In this document: piece after piece, positions 51,170-60,166 of the stretch
Layout: each line of letters begins with the position of its first letter
Numbering within the stretch: the first letter of the stretch is position 1
NCBI GenBank assembly: GCA_910586625.1
Contig: CAJUIZ010000004.1
Span: 1 to 64,000, forward strand
DNA: 64,000 nucleotides
From: an uncultured Christensenellaceae bacterium
GTDB lineage: Bacteria > Bacillota > Clostridia > Christensenellales > CAG-314
Reading direction: 5' to 3'
Made by a program: the position numbers and the translations under genes
Notes under the pieces: generated by a model
What the model was told of the DNA's origin: nothing
What the model saw: the letters and a program-made list of their open reading frames with translations, nothing else
Databases searched by the model: none

Positions 51170-52599
51170 TATTTCGTTCTCCCTATTACTACGTTGCTCT
51201 TACCGCCGAGCTTGGTTACGTCCTGCATATCGCAACCCAGCTCGCGCGCGATTATTTCCATAATACGCGGAGTGCAGAAGCCTGCTTGGCAGCGTCCCAT
51301 ACCTGCGCGGGTGCGGCGTTTTACGCCGTCGAGATCCTTAGCTCCCACCGGACGGCGGATACTGTCCACTATTTCGCCTTCCGTAACCACTTCGCAGCGG
51401 CAAGCTATTTTGCCGTATAAGGGGTTTTGGTCAATAAGCTTTTCGCGCTCGGTGTTAGACAGCTTGGAGAACTGCGGTATTCCCTTGCGCTTGGCTTGGA
51501 AATGAAGTTTTTCTTTTAGCTGTAATTTACGAGACACCCGAGCCGCTATATCGCAGGCGATGGCCGGCGCGCAGGAAAGTCCGGGACTTTCGATTCCTGC
51601 CACGTTGTAAAAGCCTTCGACGGAGCTTTCGCCTATTACGAAGTCGTCCGAGTCGAGATGCGCCCGAAGCCCCGAAAACTGCGTTATTATATTACGGCGG
51701 GCAAGAGACGGAACGGTAATACTCGCCTTGGTAAAGGCTTCGTTCAATTCTTCGGCGGTGGTATTTACGTCCGACTTGTCGTCAACGTCCGTAGCCGTCG
51801 GTCCTACCAAAATATTTCCGTGAGTAGTAGGCGTAACCAAAACGCCCTTACCCATTTTGGAAGGAAGTTGGAACAGAGTGTGATCGGCAAGATACCCGCA
51901 GGTTTTGTCCATAAGCACGTAGTCGCCCTTACGTGCGGTTATATGCAGCTTGTCTTTGCAAACCATATTGTTGATAACGTCGGCGTATACGCCCGCAGCG
52001 TTTACGACTACGCGAGCCTGTTCGGAATATCCGTCGGCGCAGACAACCGTAAATACGCCGTCCGTTTTGCTTACGGACGTTACTTCCGACAGGAATCGGA
52101 ATTCCACGCCGTTGACAGCCGCGTTTTCGGCATAGGCTACCGTCATTTCGTAGGGAGAAACTATTCCGCCGTTAGGCACTACCAACGCCGCAACCGCTTT
52201 GTCTGAAACGTACGGTTCCAGCTTCTTCAATTCGGCGTTACCCCGTAATATGTACATATCTCTTACGCCGTTGGCTATTCCGCGGTCGTACAGCTCCTGC
52301 AAGCCGTCGATTTGTGCTTCGTCGAAGCACAAAACCATCGAGCCGTTGCGGCGGAACGGGAAATCCAATTCCTGCGACAGTTCGTCGAACATCGCGTTGC
52401 CCGATACGTTGTATTTGGCTTTGAGAGTATTGGGTTTGGCGTCGAAGCCGCCGTGTACTATACCGCTGTTGGCTTTGCTTGTACCTACGGAAACGTCGTT
52501 GCCTTTTTCCAACACCGCAACGTCCGCCTGATACCGTGCAAGCTCTCGCGCTATACCGCAACCGATAACCCCGCCGCCGATAATAATTACGTCTTTCAT
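51169..52599 (-). CDS. Anaerobic glycerol-3-phosphate dehydrogenase (GlpA-like)
   Basis: 476 aa. DAO-type FAD domain: 'VIIGGGVIGCGIARELAR' (4-21), 'VNAAGVYADVINNM', 'GPTATDVDD', and a C-terminal BFD-like [2Fe-2S] domain with 'KIACRCEVVTEGEIVDS' and 'GMGRCQAGFCTPRIMEI' (C-x-C ... C-x4-C). It oxidises glycerol 3-phosphate to dihydroxyacetone phosphate. First gene of the operon; GGAGG 14 bases before the ATG lies inside a short leader ORF. Confidence 0.92.
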   Translation of the reverse strand: MKDVIIIGGGVIGCGIARELARYQADVAVLEKGNDVSVGTSKANSGIVHGGFDAKPNTLKAKYNVSGNAMFDELSQELDFPFRRNGSMVLCFDEAQIDGLQELYDRGIANGVRDMYILRGNAELKKLEPYVSDKAVAALVVPNGGIVSPYEMTVAYAENAAVNGVEFRFLSEVTSVSKTDGVFTVVCADGYSEQARVVVNAAGVYADVINNMVCKDKLHITARKGDYVLMDKTCGYLADHTLFQLPSKMGKGVLVTPTTHGNILVGPTATDVDDKSDVNTTAEELNEAFTKASITVPSLARRNIITQFSGLRAHLDSDDFVIGESSVEGFYNVAGIESPGLSCAPAIACDIAARVSRKLQLKEKLHFQAKRKGIPQFSKLSNTEREKLIDQNPLYGKIACRCEVVTEGEIVDSIRRPVGAKDLDGVKRRTRAGMGRCQAGFCTPRIMEIIARELGCDMQDVTKLGGKSNVVIGRTK

Positions 52600-52605
52600 A
52601 AGCAG

Positions 52606-52734
52606 TTACAAACCTCCGATAACGTTTTTACTAATATTTACGTCCGTTTGCGTTTTCCGACAAAATGCAAAAAAATACGCTTTTTCGACGCGGCATAACT
52701 CCGCCGTCCGCAAACAAATCGCAAAATCAGTCAT
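52606..52734 (-). CDS. Possible leader ORF of the glycerol operon, 42 codons
   Basis: ATG at 52734 lies about 5 bases after the predicted transcription start; the frame begins MTDFAICLRTAELCRV and ends at TAA six bases before the glpA-like ATG, so that the GGAGG of that gene is inside the ORF. There is no Shine-Dalgarno site of its own and no homology. It may be a coupling leader peptide or chance. Confidence 0.25.
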   Translation of the reverse strand: MTDFAICLRTAELCRVEKAYFFAFCRKTQTDVNISKNVIGGL

Positions 52735-52745
52735 TTTACCATACA

Positions 52746-52774
52746 ATTATAATCTATTTACAATGCAATTTCAA
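52746..52774 (-). promoter_or_regulatory. Promoter of the glycerol operon
   Basis: On the minus strand TTGAAA (52774-52769), 17 bp, TATAAT (52751-52746). The leader is about 140 nt. No clear operator seen. Confidence 0.7.
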
Positions 52775-52848
52775 GACGTAAAAGGAAAATATTAACGAAC
52801 CCGCAAACAAATATTTTCGCGTTAAACGTCAAAGCGTTTATTAGAGCC

Positions 52849-52881
52849 GACGGCAGTAACCGATTAACGATTACTGCCGTC
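52849..52881. terminator. Hairpin after the alpha/beta hydrolase gene
   Basis: GACGGCAGTAA and TTACTGCCGTC pair perfectly (11 bp, 11-nt loop). T-runs are poor on both strands. It lies between the hydrolase stop and the glycerol operon promoter; a second small hairpin ACAAC/GTTGT at 52906-52919 precedes it. The remainder of 52600-52955 holds only the glycerol promoter and leader. Confidence 0.6.
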
Positions 52882-52955
52882 TTAAAAGTCTAAATTCAGT
52901 TATGACAACAATCGTTGTTTACGATAATACGGTAACGCTTTACCGTTATGTTGTA

Positions 52956-55463
52956 TTACGCGCCTAAAAACCAACCCACTTGCGCGCCGACAGCCAAAGA
53001 CGTATTGGCGCAGGCAATGAAGGTCATAATAACCGCGTTGATAATACCGGCAAGCCAAGCGTTGCCCGTACGAACATACGTTCTGCGCGCTATAACCGTA
53101 GCGATACCTACGCAAGGAATAATGGGTATAGCCGCGATATAGAACAGACTTGACGTTGCGATTTGCGTACCCGTACGGATAAAGTAATCGTTGGAAGCCC
53201 ACAGCAGTATCACTACGCCTATAACGTTAAATACCACGTTGATTGCTATCGTAGCCCATTCGGGAAGATCTTTTACTCTGTAATTCTGACTGAACGCCGA
53301 CGTTACCATGTAGAAGATAAAGAAGAACGGGACGTATTGCAGCATTGCGGGAACGCGTACAAGGTCGAATACTCTGAGATCGAACGTCCAGAAGCGGAAG
53401 TCAACGTTGGACATTCCCCAAACGCCGAACATAACGCCGTAGAATACCGCAAGAACGATAGCCGCGAGCAGCGGGGTTTTGAGTACGTTTTGCCAGCTGC
53501 GAATCTTGAAGCCGTCGAACGGGCGCTCGTTGTGAAGATGTGCGTCTTCGCCGTAGACAAACGTATTGATGCAGTAGTTGATAAACCAAATAACCACCGA
53601 TACGATTATTGCGAATGCTGCGCACAAAATTCCCCAAGCGGCGAATCTGGCGACTGTGTCGTTGTAAATAAACTTTTCGTTATCGAACATTTTCAGTAAC
53701 GAATTGTAAATATGCCATTTGTCGTTGCCGTACATATTTCTCAAACTGTACGCGCCGAATATTGCGGTTAATATTCCCGAAAGCCAATATGTGACGTGCT
53801 TGCGCGGGCGGGTGAGAAGAACGGGACCTTCGGCAATTTCGCCTTCGGCAGCCTTCAAGGAAGCGAACAGCTTGGTGCCGAGAAGCATATCGAGTACGGG
53901 GAAGATAAGTCCGAACAAGCCAAGGAAACCGAGCATAGAGAAGGCTTCTTTAAGCCACCAGGTTTGATTAGTCGGTGCAATATATCTGCCTACGGGAGAT
54001 ACGCCGAACGCATTGTAGAAGAAATCGACTACGTGCGCTGCGGATTGAATCGAGAAGTGATTCATCGGGTGTGTTTCGCGCGCTTCGTATATTACGCGGA
54101 TAGTATTTTCCGCAGAAGCTATCGCTTCGCCCTTTCTTTGAATGGATACGAGATTGCCGCGTTTGGGAACGGTGCGCTCGATTTTGCCGCCGCTTTCGGT
54201 GTCAAGAGTGTCGTATACCTTTACTTCGGGCTGATACTGCAGCTCGCCGTTGACGTAAATGCCGCCGTTTGCAACTTTGTATGCGTCAAGCGCCGCTACT
54301 TCCGTCTTGGATTTGCCCGTGACAAACGCCATTGCATTGACCGTATTCAAATACACGTACGCGCTGCCGCTATCGGTAAGAGTGTAGTATTGCTTGGACG
54401 GACGGAACTTCTGACCTTGGTCCTGCTTGACGTAGCCGTCCTTTTCTTTTAGATAATAGCCTGTGTAATTGTCTTCGTTGACGGATGCTTTGGAAACTCT
54501 TAAATACGCTTTTTCTTTAAGCGTGCTGTTAAAGAAAAATTCGTCTGCGGAAGCCTTCAATACGCCAGCCGCAAGTACGTTGCTGCCGATAGACGCGGGA
54601 GCGCCGTAACCGAACATATTGGTGACGTCGTTGGCTTGCGTAAGACCCGCGGAAATAATACCGAGATGGTAACCCGCCTTACGCCTGTCGTTGTTAGCCG
54701 TTGCCAACGTCTTTTGAGAATCTCCGGGTTTCAAGTCCTTATTAAGTTCAGCTGTTTCCTGTTGGATTATCTGGTCGGAATAAGTCGAATCTATACCGTC
54801 CAATTGCAAAGTGTTAATTGTTGCTCCGCCGCCCATCGAGTGACCGGATACGCCGATTTTACTTTGATCCACTATCGGCAAATTGTACAAATACTTTGCC
54901 GCTTGCAAGAAAATATACGGAGTGTAGCCGTAGTTTGCCTGCATACCGCCGGCGTCTATTTGATCCTGCGAAGCGTTGTGTCCGTGTCCGCCGTAGTCGA
55001 TAGCCAAAACAACGTAGCCGCGGCGCACCATTTCTATTACGTTTTGCAGCTGCATTTCGCGGTTATTATACAAGCCGTGCGTAAATACGATTGCGGGAAC
55101 CTTATTTTCCGCGCTTGCTTTCTTGGGAATGTAAAGCAAACCTGACGAAACGTAGCCTTTTACGTCGTAAGACGTATCGACCCCCGCGTCGTTAGGACGC
55201 GTGATTTTGCCGGAGTTGCTTACGTCACGCAGGTCTTCCACCGTTGCCGACCAACCTGCCGTTTGGACAAGCGAGCCCACAAATGTTGCAAGCAGAATCA
55301 GCACAAGGCATACAGCCAGCATAAAAATACTGCGCTTGTTTCTATTGCGCCAAATCTTCAAAAACCAGTTATCCTTCTTCTCCTGCGCGGGAGCAGCGGA
55401 AGGCGTAACCGTTTCATGAACTTCGGGCTGTTGAGTTTCTTGAATTTGATCGCTCATATTCAT
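52956..55463 (-). CDS. Membrane-bound alpha/beta hydrolase
   Basis: 835 aa. N-terminal cytoplasmic part rich in Glu/Pro, one helix (about 47-68), then an outside alpha/beta-hydrolase domain (about 105-480): 'AIVFTHGLYNNREMQLQNV' (oxyanion region), nucleophile elbow 'IGVSGHSMGGGATINTL' with Ser near 209, 'VLAIDYGGHGHN'. The C-terminal part (about 515-830) has around eight membrane helices. The substrate is unknown; a lipid or envelope ester is likely. Two ATGs are possible (55463 and 55457), the second better spaced from AAGGAG. It is transcribed from a promoter with a ten-G spacer tract. Confidence 0.8.
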   Translation of the reverse strand: MNMSDQIQETQQPEVHETVTPSAAPAQEKKDNWFLKIWRNRNKRSIFMLAVCLVLILLATFVGSLVQTAGWSATVEDLRDVSNSGKITRPNDAGVDTSYDVKGYVSSGLLYIPKKASAENKVPAIVFTHGLYNNREMQLQNVIEMVRRGYVVLAIDYGGHGHNASQDQIDAGGMQANYGYTPYIFLQAAKYLYNLPIVDQSKIGVSGHSMGGGATINTLQLDGIDSTYSDQIIQQETAELNKDLKPGDSQKTLATANNDRRKAGYHLGIISAGLTQANDVTNMFGYGAPASIGSNVLAAGVLKASADEFFFNSTLKEKAYLRVSKASVNEDNYTGYYLKEKDGYVKQDQGQKFRPSKQYYTLTDSGSAYVYLNTVNAMAFVTGKSKTEVAALDAYKVANGGIYVNGELQYQPEVKVYDTLDTESGGKIERTVPKRGNLVSIQRKGEAIASAENTIRVIYEARETHPMNHFSIQSAAHVVDFFYNAFGVSPVGRYIAPTNQTWWLKEAFSMLGFLGLFGLIFPVLDMLLGTKLFASLKAAEGEIAEGPVLLTRPRKHVTYWLSGILTAIFGAYSLRNMYGNDKWHIYNSLLKMFDNEKFIYNDTVARFAAWGILCAAFAIIVSVVIWFINYCINTFVYGEDAHLHNERPFDGFKIRSWQNVLKTPLLAAIVLAVFYGVMFGVWGMSNVDFRFWTFDLRVFDLVRVPAMLQYVPFFFIFYMVTSAFSQNYRVKDLPEWATIAINVVFNVIGVVILLWASNDYFIRTGTQIATSSLFYIAAIPIIPCVGIATVIARRTYVRTGNAWLAGIINAVIMTFIACANTSLAVGAQVGWFLGA

Positions 55464-55630
55464 TTTCTCCTTAATATTTTTATATCCTATTCCTTAACTG
55501 CAAGGAACAAATACCGAAAGAAAATATGTTATTACACCGTATGCCGATTTATTGCGATTTATCGTCGAAAAATCAAAATATACTTCGCATACGAAATAAT
55601 TTACCTGTATACTGCCATTTATATAGCAAA

Positions 55631-55661
55631 AATATACCCCCCCCCCGTATACTAATGTCAA
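55631..55661 (-). promoter_or_regulatory. Promoter with poly-G spacer, candidate phase-variable switch (hydrolase)
   Basis: On the minus strand a perfect TTGACA (55661-55656) and TATATT (55636-55631) are 19 bp apart; the spacer is TTAGTATAC followed by ten G that abut the -10. Design and total spacer length equal those at 21585-21615. Confidence 0.75.
55637..55646. repeat. Homopolymer of ten C (plus strand)
   Basis: Ten consecutive C, the longest G/C mononucleotide tract in the window, inside the spacer of the hydrolase promoter. Confidence 0.95.
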
Positions 55662-55763
55662 TACCAAAATGCAATAAAAAAATTTTTATTATTATTTTCA
55701 TTATACAAATGTTAACACTACCGCATTTACGCTTGCGTGCGTACTGTTATTTTGCAAGTAAAA

Positions 55764-55792
55764 TTGACAACGCTTTTATACGATGGTATAAT
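55764..55792 (+). promoter_or_regulatory. Full-consensus promoter of the DUF4062-STAND operon
   Basis: TTGACA (55764-55769), 17 bp, TATAAT (55787-55792). Transcription would start near 55799, 55 bases before the first gene. Confidence 0.85.
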
Positions 55793-55853
55793 AATATTAT
55801 GTCGTACGGACGGCAAAGCCGTATTAACAAGAAAACGTAAAAGGAAGAATTAA

Positions 55854-56345
55854 ATGAAACGGATTACTTCGGAAGAAATGCGCTACAAGGTGCCGAAAGT
55901 AAAAAACCGATTTATAGCCGCGCACGCAAAATTTATTATCGCATGCGCGCTATTTGCGGTTATATCTATTATTCTGTTCGCCAGCTTTGCGTATATTGCC
56001 GAAAGCAGAAAGTTAGAGCCCAAACGCGCGTTTGTTTTTACATGCGACGTACAAGACATAGATGCCTGCAACAAAGTAGCCGATAAGTTTACGCAGACGG
56101 CAGAAATATACTTTGCAAAATACGACGAGCAATTCGCTTACAACAACGAAAAATACTCGTTCGATTTTTCCTGCGTGTGTAATACGGAATTCAAAATCGA
56201 AATCGACGAAAACACCGCGCTTGTATTATTCAAAAACAACCGCAGTTCGTATTACGACTATACCTTCGAAAAACTGGAATTATCAAACGGCGCGCTTAGC
56301 GCCGAGCAAGTGGAACAAATAGTAAGGGAGATACTGACAAAATGA
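55854..56345 (+). CDS. Single-pass membrane protein, function unknown
   Basis: 163 aa. Basic N-terminus (about 1-22), one helix (about 23-46) and an outside domain of about 115 residues with three Cys ('FTCDVQDIDACNKV', 'FSCVCNTEF'). AAGGAAG precedes the ATG. The stop overlaps the start of the STAND gene as ATGA, so the two are translated together. No family recognised; the context makes it an accessory of the STAND protein. Confidence 0.75.
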   Translation: MKRITSEEMRYKVPKVKNRFIAAHAKFIIACALFAVISIILFASFAYIAESRKLEPKRAFVFTCDVQDIDACNKVADKFTQTAEIYFAKYDEQFAYNNEKYSFDFSCVCNTEFKIEIDENTALVLFKNNRSSYYDYTFEKLELSNGALSAEQVEQIVREILTK

Positions 56346-59300
56346 GTAATATATCTTTTTTTGTATCCAGCACCTTCAACGATATGCAAAGCGAACGCGA
56401 TATCATACGCGACAGAATAGCTCCCGAAATAGACGAACGTATCAAACGTTACGGACAGAACTTGGAATTTATAGATTTGCGTTGGGGAATAGACACCAAA
56501 GGAGAAAACGAGAACGACGCCAACGCAAAAATTTTACGTACCTGCTTTGACGAAATTCAAAAGACAAAGCCCTACTTCGTAGCCCTTATAGGCGAACGGT
56601 ACGGTTGGATACCCGACGCCGACGACGTAACGGCGGCGTTATTAGACAACGGCGTGGAAGTTACGGACGAACTGCTGAACAAGAGCATTACCGAATTGGA
56701 AATAGAATGCGCCTTACGCAGCTATCCATTTATGGACAGATGCGTATTCTACTTCCGCGACGAAATAGATTACGGCAGCGACGAACAGGCCAAAAAGAAT
56801 TTCGTATCGCACGGAAAAGACAAAGAAAAAGTAGCTCTGCTCAAAAAGAAGCTGACGGAATTGTATCCGAAACAAATTCGTACTTATTCGGCGAAATGGA
56901 ACAAAGAGCTTCAAAGAATCGAAGGATTGGAAGAATTCGGCAAATCGCTGTTCAACGATGTAATTACTACGCTCGAAACTGACCTTGAAAAAACAGCGGC
57001 GCCGCAGAATCCTATAGAAGAAAGCCTGAACGTACAAAAAGGACTTATAGACAGGTTGTCGGCAACGTTTTCCGGAAGAAGCCCCGAGCTTCGACTTATA
57101 GACGAATTTTCACGCTCGGACAAATGCGTAATGCTGCTTACGGGGCAATCGGGCAGCGGAAAAAGCTCGCTGCTGGCAAAAGCCGTAACCCTGTTAAGCG
57201 ATAACGCCTGCGTATTGCCTTTCTTCGTTGGCGCAGACGAAAATGCGTGTTCGGTAGAAAATATGCTAAAATCAATCGTATTCGTACTGTCTGAAAAGCT
57301 GAACGCGCCGCTATGCTTTCAGCCGAACGAACGCGAATGCGACTACGGCGCGATATTAAAACAATTTTACTCTCTTATAAATACGGCGGCGTTGGATCGC
57401 GACGTTTATTTGGTTATAGACGCGATAAACCAATTTGCGCGCACGCCCTACGAAGCGGATATGAAGTGGCTTAATCTGCATTCGTTAAACCCCAATGTCA
57501 AGCTGATTATTTCGTCTACACCCGATTACTACCAACTTAGATTTATCGAAGCGTTGCGCCCAATGTCGGTTAATCTGGATTATTTTACGTTAGACGACGT
57601 AGAGTCCGTTGCGCGGAGATACTTCAAAATAAACCACAAAGAGATAAACGATGCCGTATTGAAAGAGATAACGCTTAAAGGCGGCGATAAATACAATCCC
57701 TGCAGAGAGCCTATATATCTGCTGTCCCTGTTGCAGGAGCTGACCAATATCGGCAAGGAAGACTTCCGAGAAATAAAACGGCGCGAAGCCGCGCTGGGCG
57801 AAAACGCCGGAGACGCAATAATAAACTACTTGGCGGATATCGCGCGAAACGCTCCGAACAAGCTGAATTTGCAATTGGAAACGCTATACGGCAAGATATG
57901 CTCGCTAATCGGCGAACGCGAAACGGCGTTATACGTTTGCTCTATTGCCGTAAGCCGTCAAGGAATGGATGAAAAATTTATAGAAAAAATTTCCGAAAAA
58001 ATCGGCGTTCCTTTCCACTCCGCTACTTTTTCCTACTTTCGTAAACTGTTAAAAAACGACTTGTACCAACGGGAAAACGGCAAGTGGGAGTTTTCGCACG
58101 CATTGGTCAAAAACTACTACCGTTCGCGATTCGACAGGCAATATGTCGACAGCATACTGTCCGCAGTTATAGACCGTCTCGACGAAACAGACGACGACAA
58201 TTCTTTCAAAAAGACGGAATACGCTTATTATCTGACGATGGCGAACAAGCCCGAACTGTTTACCGCGTACTATTGCAGAATGAAAAACGACGACCAAGTA
58301 CGCAATTCGCTTGTTAACGAATTACAACAGTTGGACGCGCGGTCGGACGTGCCGTCAAGACTGCTTGCACCAAACGGAACGCCGTGCAAAGAAATGTGGA
58401 CGTTCTTCTACGAAACGATAGAAAACGGTTTGTACGCGCCCCAAAACTCCGAAGCGTACGCTTGCGCCGCACTGAACTCGATATACCTGACGGAATATGC
58501 AAACGACGAACAGGCGTTGTACGCGATATTCCGCGTCTACTACGCGTTGGGACAAGTGGCAGTTCGCTCGGGATATTACAATGCTGCCAAAGACTATCTT
58601 CATATGGCGTTGTCTATCGTTTCACAGCGTACCGAATCGTACAAAGTAAGACTATACGCTTTACTTGCCGACTGTTACTACAACACGGGCGACAGTCTAT
58701 CCGAGCGCAAATACGACAACCTGCGCGAAAAAGAATTGCTTGCAAGCGAACCGAGCGCAAAACAAACGCAAGAGCTATTGCACTACCTGTACGAAGACAG
58801 CTTGCAAAAGGTTCAAGGCATATTGCCTTGGCGCAAAACCGTTACAGCCCACTTGAATAAAATGCAATCGCTGTTACAGCTGAATTTACTTGACGAACAG
58901 GAAACCTGCCTGTGGATTGCAAAAATACTGCGGATAGTATCTCGGTTTGCAATGCCGAAAGGGCAGTACGACGACGAAACGGCGCGCGCAATAAAATTTG
59001 CCGACGAAGCGCCGTCCTTGCTCGGGGCGGAATGTCTGTACGCCGCGGCGCTGTATACAGCTAATTCGGACACTACCAAGGCATATGAGCTTGCGCAAAA
59101 ATCTCACGCTAAAATAACGGAAGCGTTAAAAACGGATAACGGCGCGGAAACGCTCGCACTGTCTAACGAAATACTCAATCTGCTGATATACTTTGCCGAT
59201 GTTTTCAAAGATAACGACACCGAGTTAATTAAACAACGCGCGGAAACGCTTGCGCGGCTAAACCTTTTGGCTCCGACATACGAGACGGTATGCGAAGAAA

Positions 59301-60166
59301 TACGGTTGCTCAAAAAGGAAGATAACGGCGAAATCAAAACAAAAAAACTGAAAACAAGTAAAAAATTACGCAGAGAATCATCACGCGAACAGGTTACGGC
59401 AGAACAAAAAGCCGTAAACAAAATACTGCTGCTGATAGTTGCGGGCGTTTTGGCAGTGTTCGCCGTAGGTATGCCGATATTCTTTTCGCTTATGCGTTCA
59501 TCGATACATACGGTTTTCGGTTACGGCAGTACGCCCTACTATTTATTTATAAATTTCTTTGTGGAAGCACTATTCGAAACGTTTTTCAATATGTTTTTCT
59601 GCTTCGGCGCGTACGGCTTACTGCAAATACTCTACCCCGCTTCCGACTACAAAAAGCGCAAGATATGGATAAAGCGTTCGGCAGTATTTTTTGCGCTGGC
59701 GGCGATTGTAACGATTGTATACGCTCTTGTATGGAATCATAACTACGAAACGAATATTATAACTTCGGGAAATTTCGAAAACTACGAAATATACGTTATG
59801 TCGTTACTTGTAACCGAAATGATGCTTGTAATGATGACGTTAAACGAAGCTATGTCTTTTGCTACGTACGAACGACCGTTGACATCACAAGCGGATAACC
59901 GCGAACGGTTTGTAAACAATTTGAGAGCGAACCTGCTTAACGCGCTTATTAAGCTGCTTATGCTGGGCGTTTGCGTAACGGTATATCGGCTTGCGTACGC
60001 CTACCTAAACGCGAATTACACTCAACGACTTGCCGATTCGTTACTGATATTTTCCAACGCGCTGTATTACTCCTTTGCGGGAGCGATTGCGTTTGTAATA
60101 ATAGCAAAAGCCGTATACTTTATATTGGAATATTCAAGGAGAAAATATGGGAAAGCTCCGCGTTAA
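56342..60166 (+). CDS. STAND NTPase with N-terminal DUF4062 and C-terminal membrane domain
   Basis: 1274 aa. Residues 1-110: DUF4062 ('FFVSSTFNDMQSERDIIRD', 'LEFIDLRWGID', 'YFVALIGERYGWIPD'), a domain shared with eukaryotic TEP1, NPHP3 and NWD1. Residues about 245-560: NACHT/AAA-type NTPase with Walker A 'LLTGQSGSGKSSLLAKA' at 266-275 and Walker B 'DVYLVIDAINQFA' at about 354-366. Residues 600-1000: helical, TPR-like, without clear consensus. Then a Lys-rich linker and six predicted helices starting near 1025, 1067, 1113, 1150, 1199 and 1233. STAND proteins act as ligand- or pathogen-triggered oligomeric switches; a membrane effector at the C-terminus is my inference. Second of three overlapping genes. 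Confidence 0.85.
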   Translation: MSNISFFVSSTFNDMQSERDIIRDRIAPEIDERIKRYGQNLEFIDLRWGIDTKGENENDANAKILRTCFDEIQKTKPYFVALIGERYGWIPDADDVTAALLDNGVEVTDELLNKSITELEIECALRSYPFMDRCVFYFRDEIDYGSDEQAKKNFVSHGKDKEKVALLKKKLTELYPKQIRTYSAKWNKELQRIEGLEEFGKSLFNDVITTLETDLEKTAAPQNPIEESLNVQKGLIDRLSATFSGRSPELRLIDEFSRSDKCVMLLTGQSGSGKSSLLAKAVTLLSDNACVLPFFVGADENACSVENMLKSIVFVLSEKLNAPLCFQPNERECDYGAILKQFYSLINTAALDRDVYLVIDAINQFARTPYEADMKWLNLHSLNPNVKLIISSTPDYYQLRFIEALRPMSVNLDYFTLDDVESVARRYFKINHKEINDAVLKEITLKGGDKYNPCREPIYLLSLLQELTNIGKEDFREIKRREAALGENAGDAIINYLADIARNAPNKLNLQLETLYGKICSLIGERETALYVCSIAVSRQGMDEKFIEKISEKIGVPFHSATFSYFRKLLKNDLYQRENGKWEFSHALVKNYYRSRFDRQYVDSILSAVIDRLDETDDDNSFKKTEYAYYLTMANKPELFTAYYCRMKNDDQVRNSLVNELQQLDARSDVPSRLLAPNGTPCKEMWTFFYETIENGLYAPQNSEAYACAALNSIYLTEYANDEQALYAIFRVYYALGQVAVRSGYYNAAKDYLHMALSIVSQRTESYKVRLYALLADCYYNTGDSLSERKYDNLREKELLASEPSAKQTQELLHYLYEDSLQKVQGILPWRKTVTAHLNKMQSLLQLNLLDEQETCLWIAKILRIVSRFAMPKGQYDDETARAIKFADEAPSLLGAECLYAAALYTANSDTTKAYELAQKSHAKITEALKTDNGAETLALSNEILNLLIYFADVFKDNDTELIKQRAETLARLNLLAPTYETVCEEIRLLKKEDNGEIKTKKLKTSKKLRRESSREQVTAEQKAVNKILLLIVAGVLAVFAVGMPIFFSLMRSSIHTVFGYGSTPYYLFINFFVEALFETFFNMFFCFGAYGLLQILYPASDYKKRKIWIKRSAVFFALAAIVTIVYALVWNHNYETNIITSGNFENYEIYVMSLLVTEMMLVMMTLNEAMSFATYERPLTSQADNRERFVNNLRANLLNALIKLLMLGVCVTVYRLAYAYLNANYTQRLADSLLIFSNALYYSFAGAIAFVIIAKAVYFILEYSRRKYGKAPR

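Larger units (their letters stand above)
55464..55853. other. Divergent regulatory region between hydrolase and STAND operon
   Basis: 390 bp without a gene. Contains the poly-G promoter of the hydrolase (55631-55661), its 160-nt leader with a small hairpin TTCCTT/AAGGAA near 55490-55507, and the consensus promoter of the three-gene STAND operon (55764-55792). Confidence 0.65.

Noticed and set aside
50534..51505. Long plus-strand open frame opposite the two glycerol oxidoreductase genes
   Set aside because: Spans the junction of two real genes on the other strand and has no recognisable domain.
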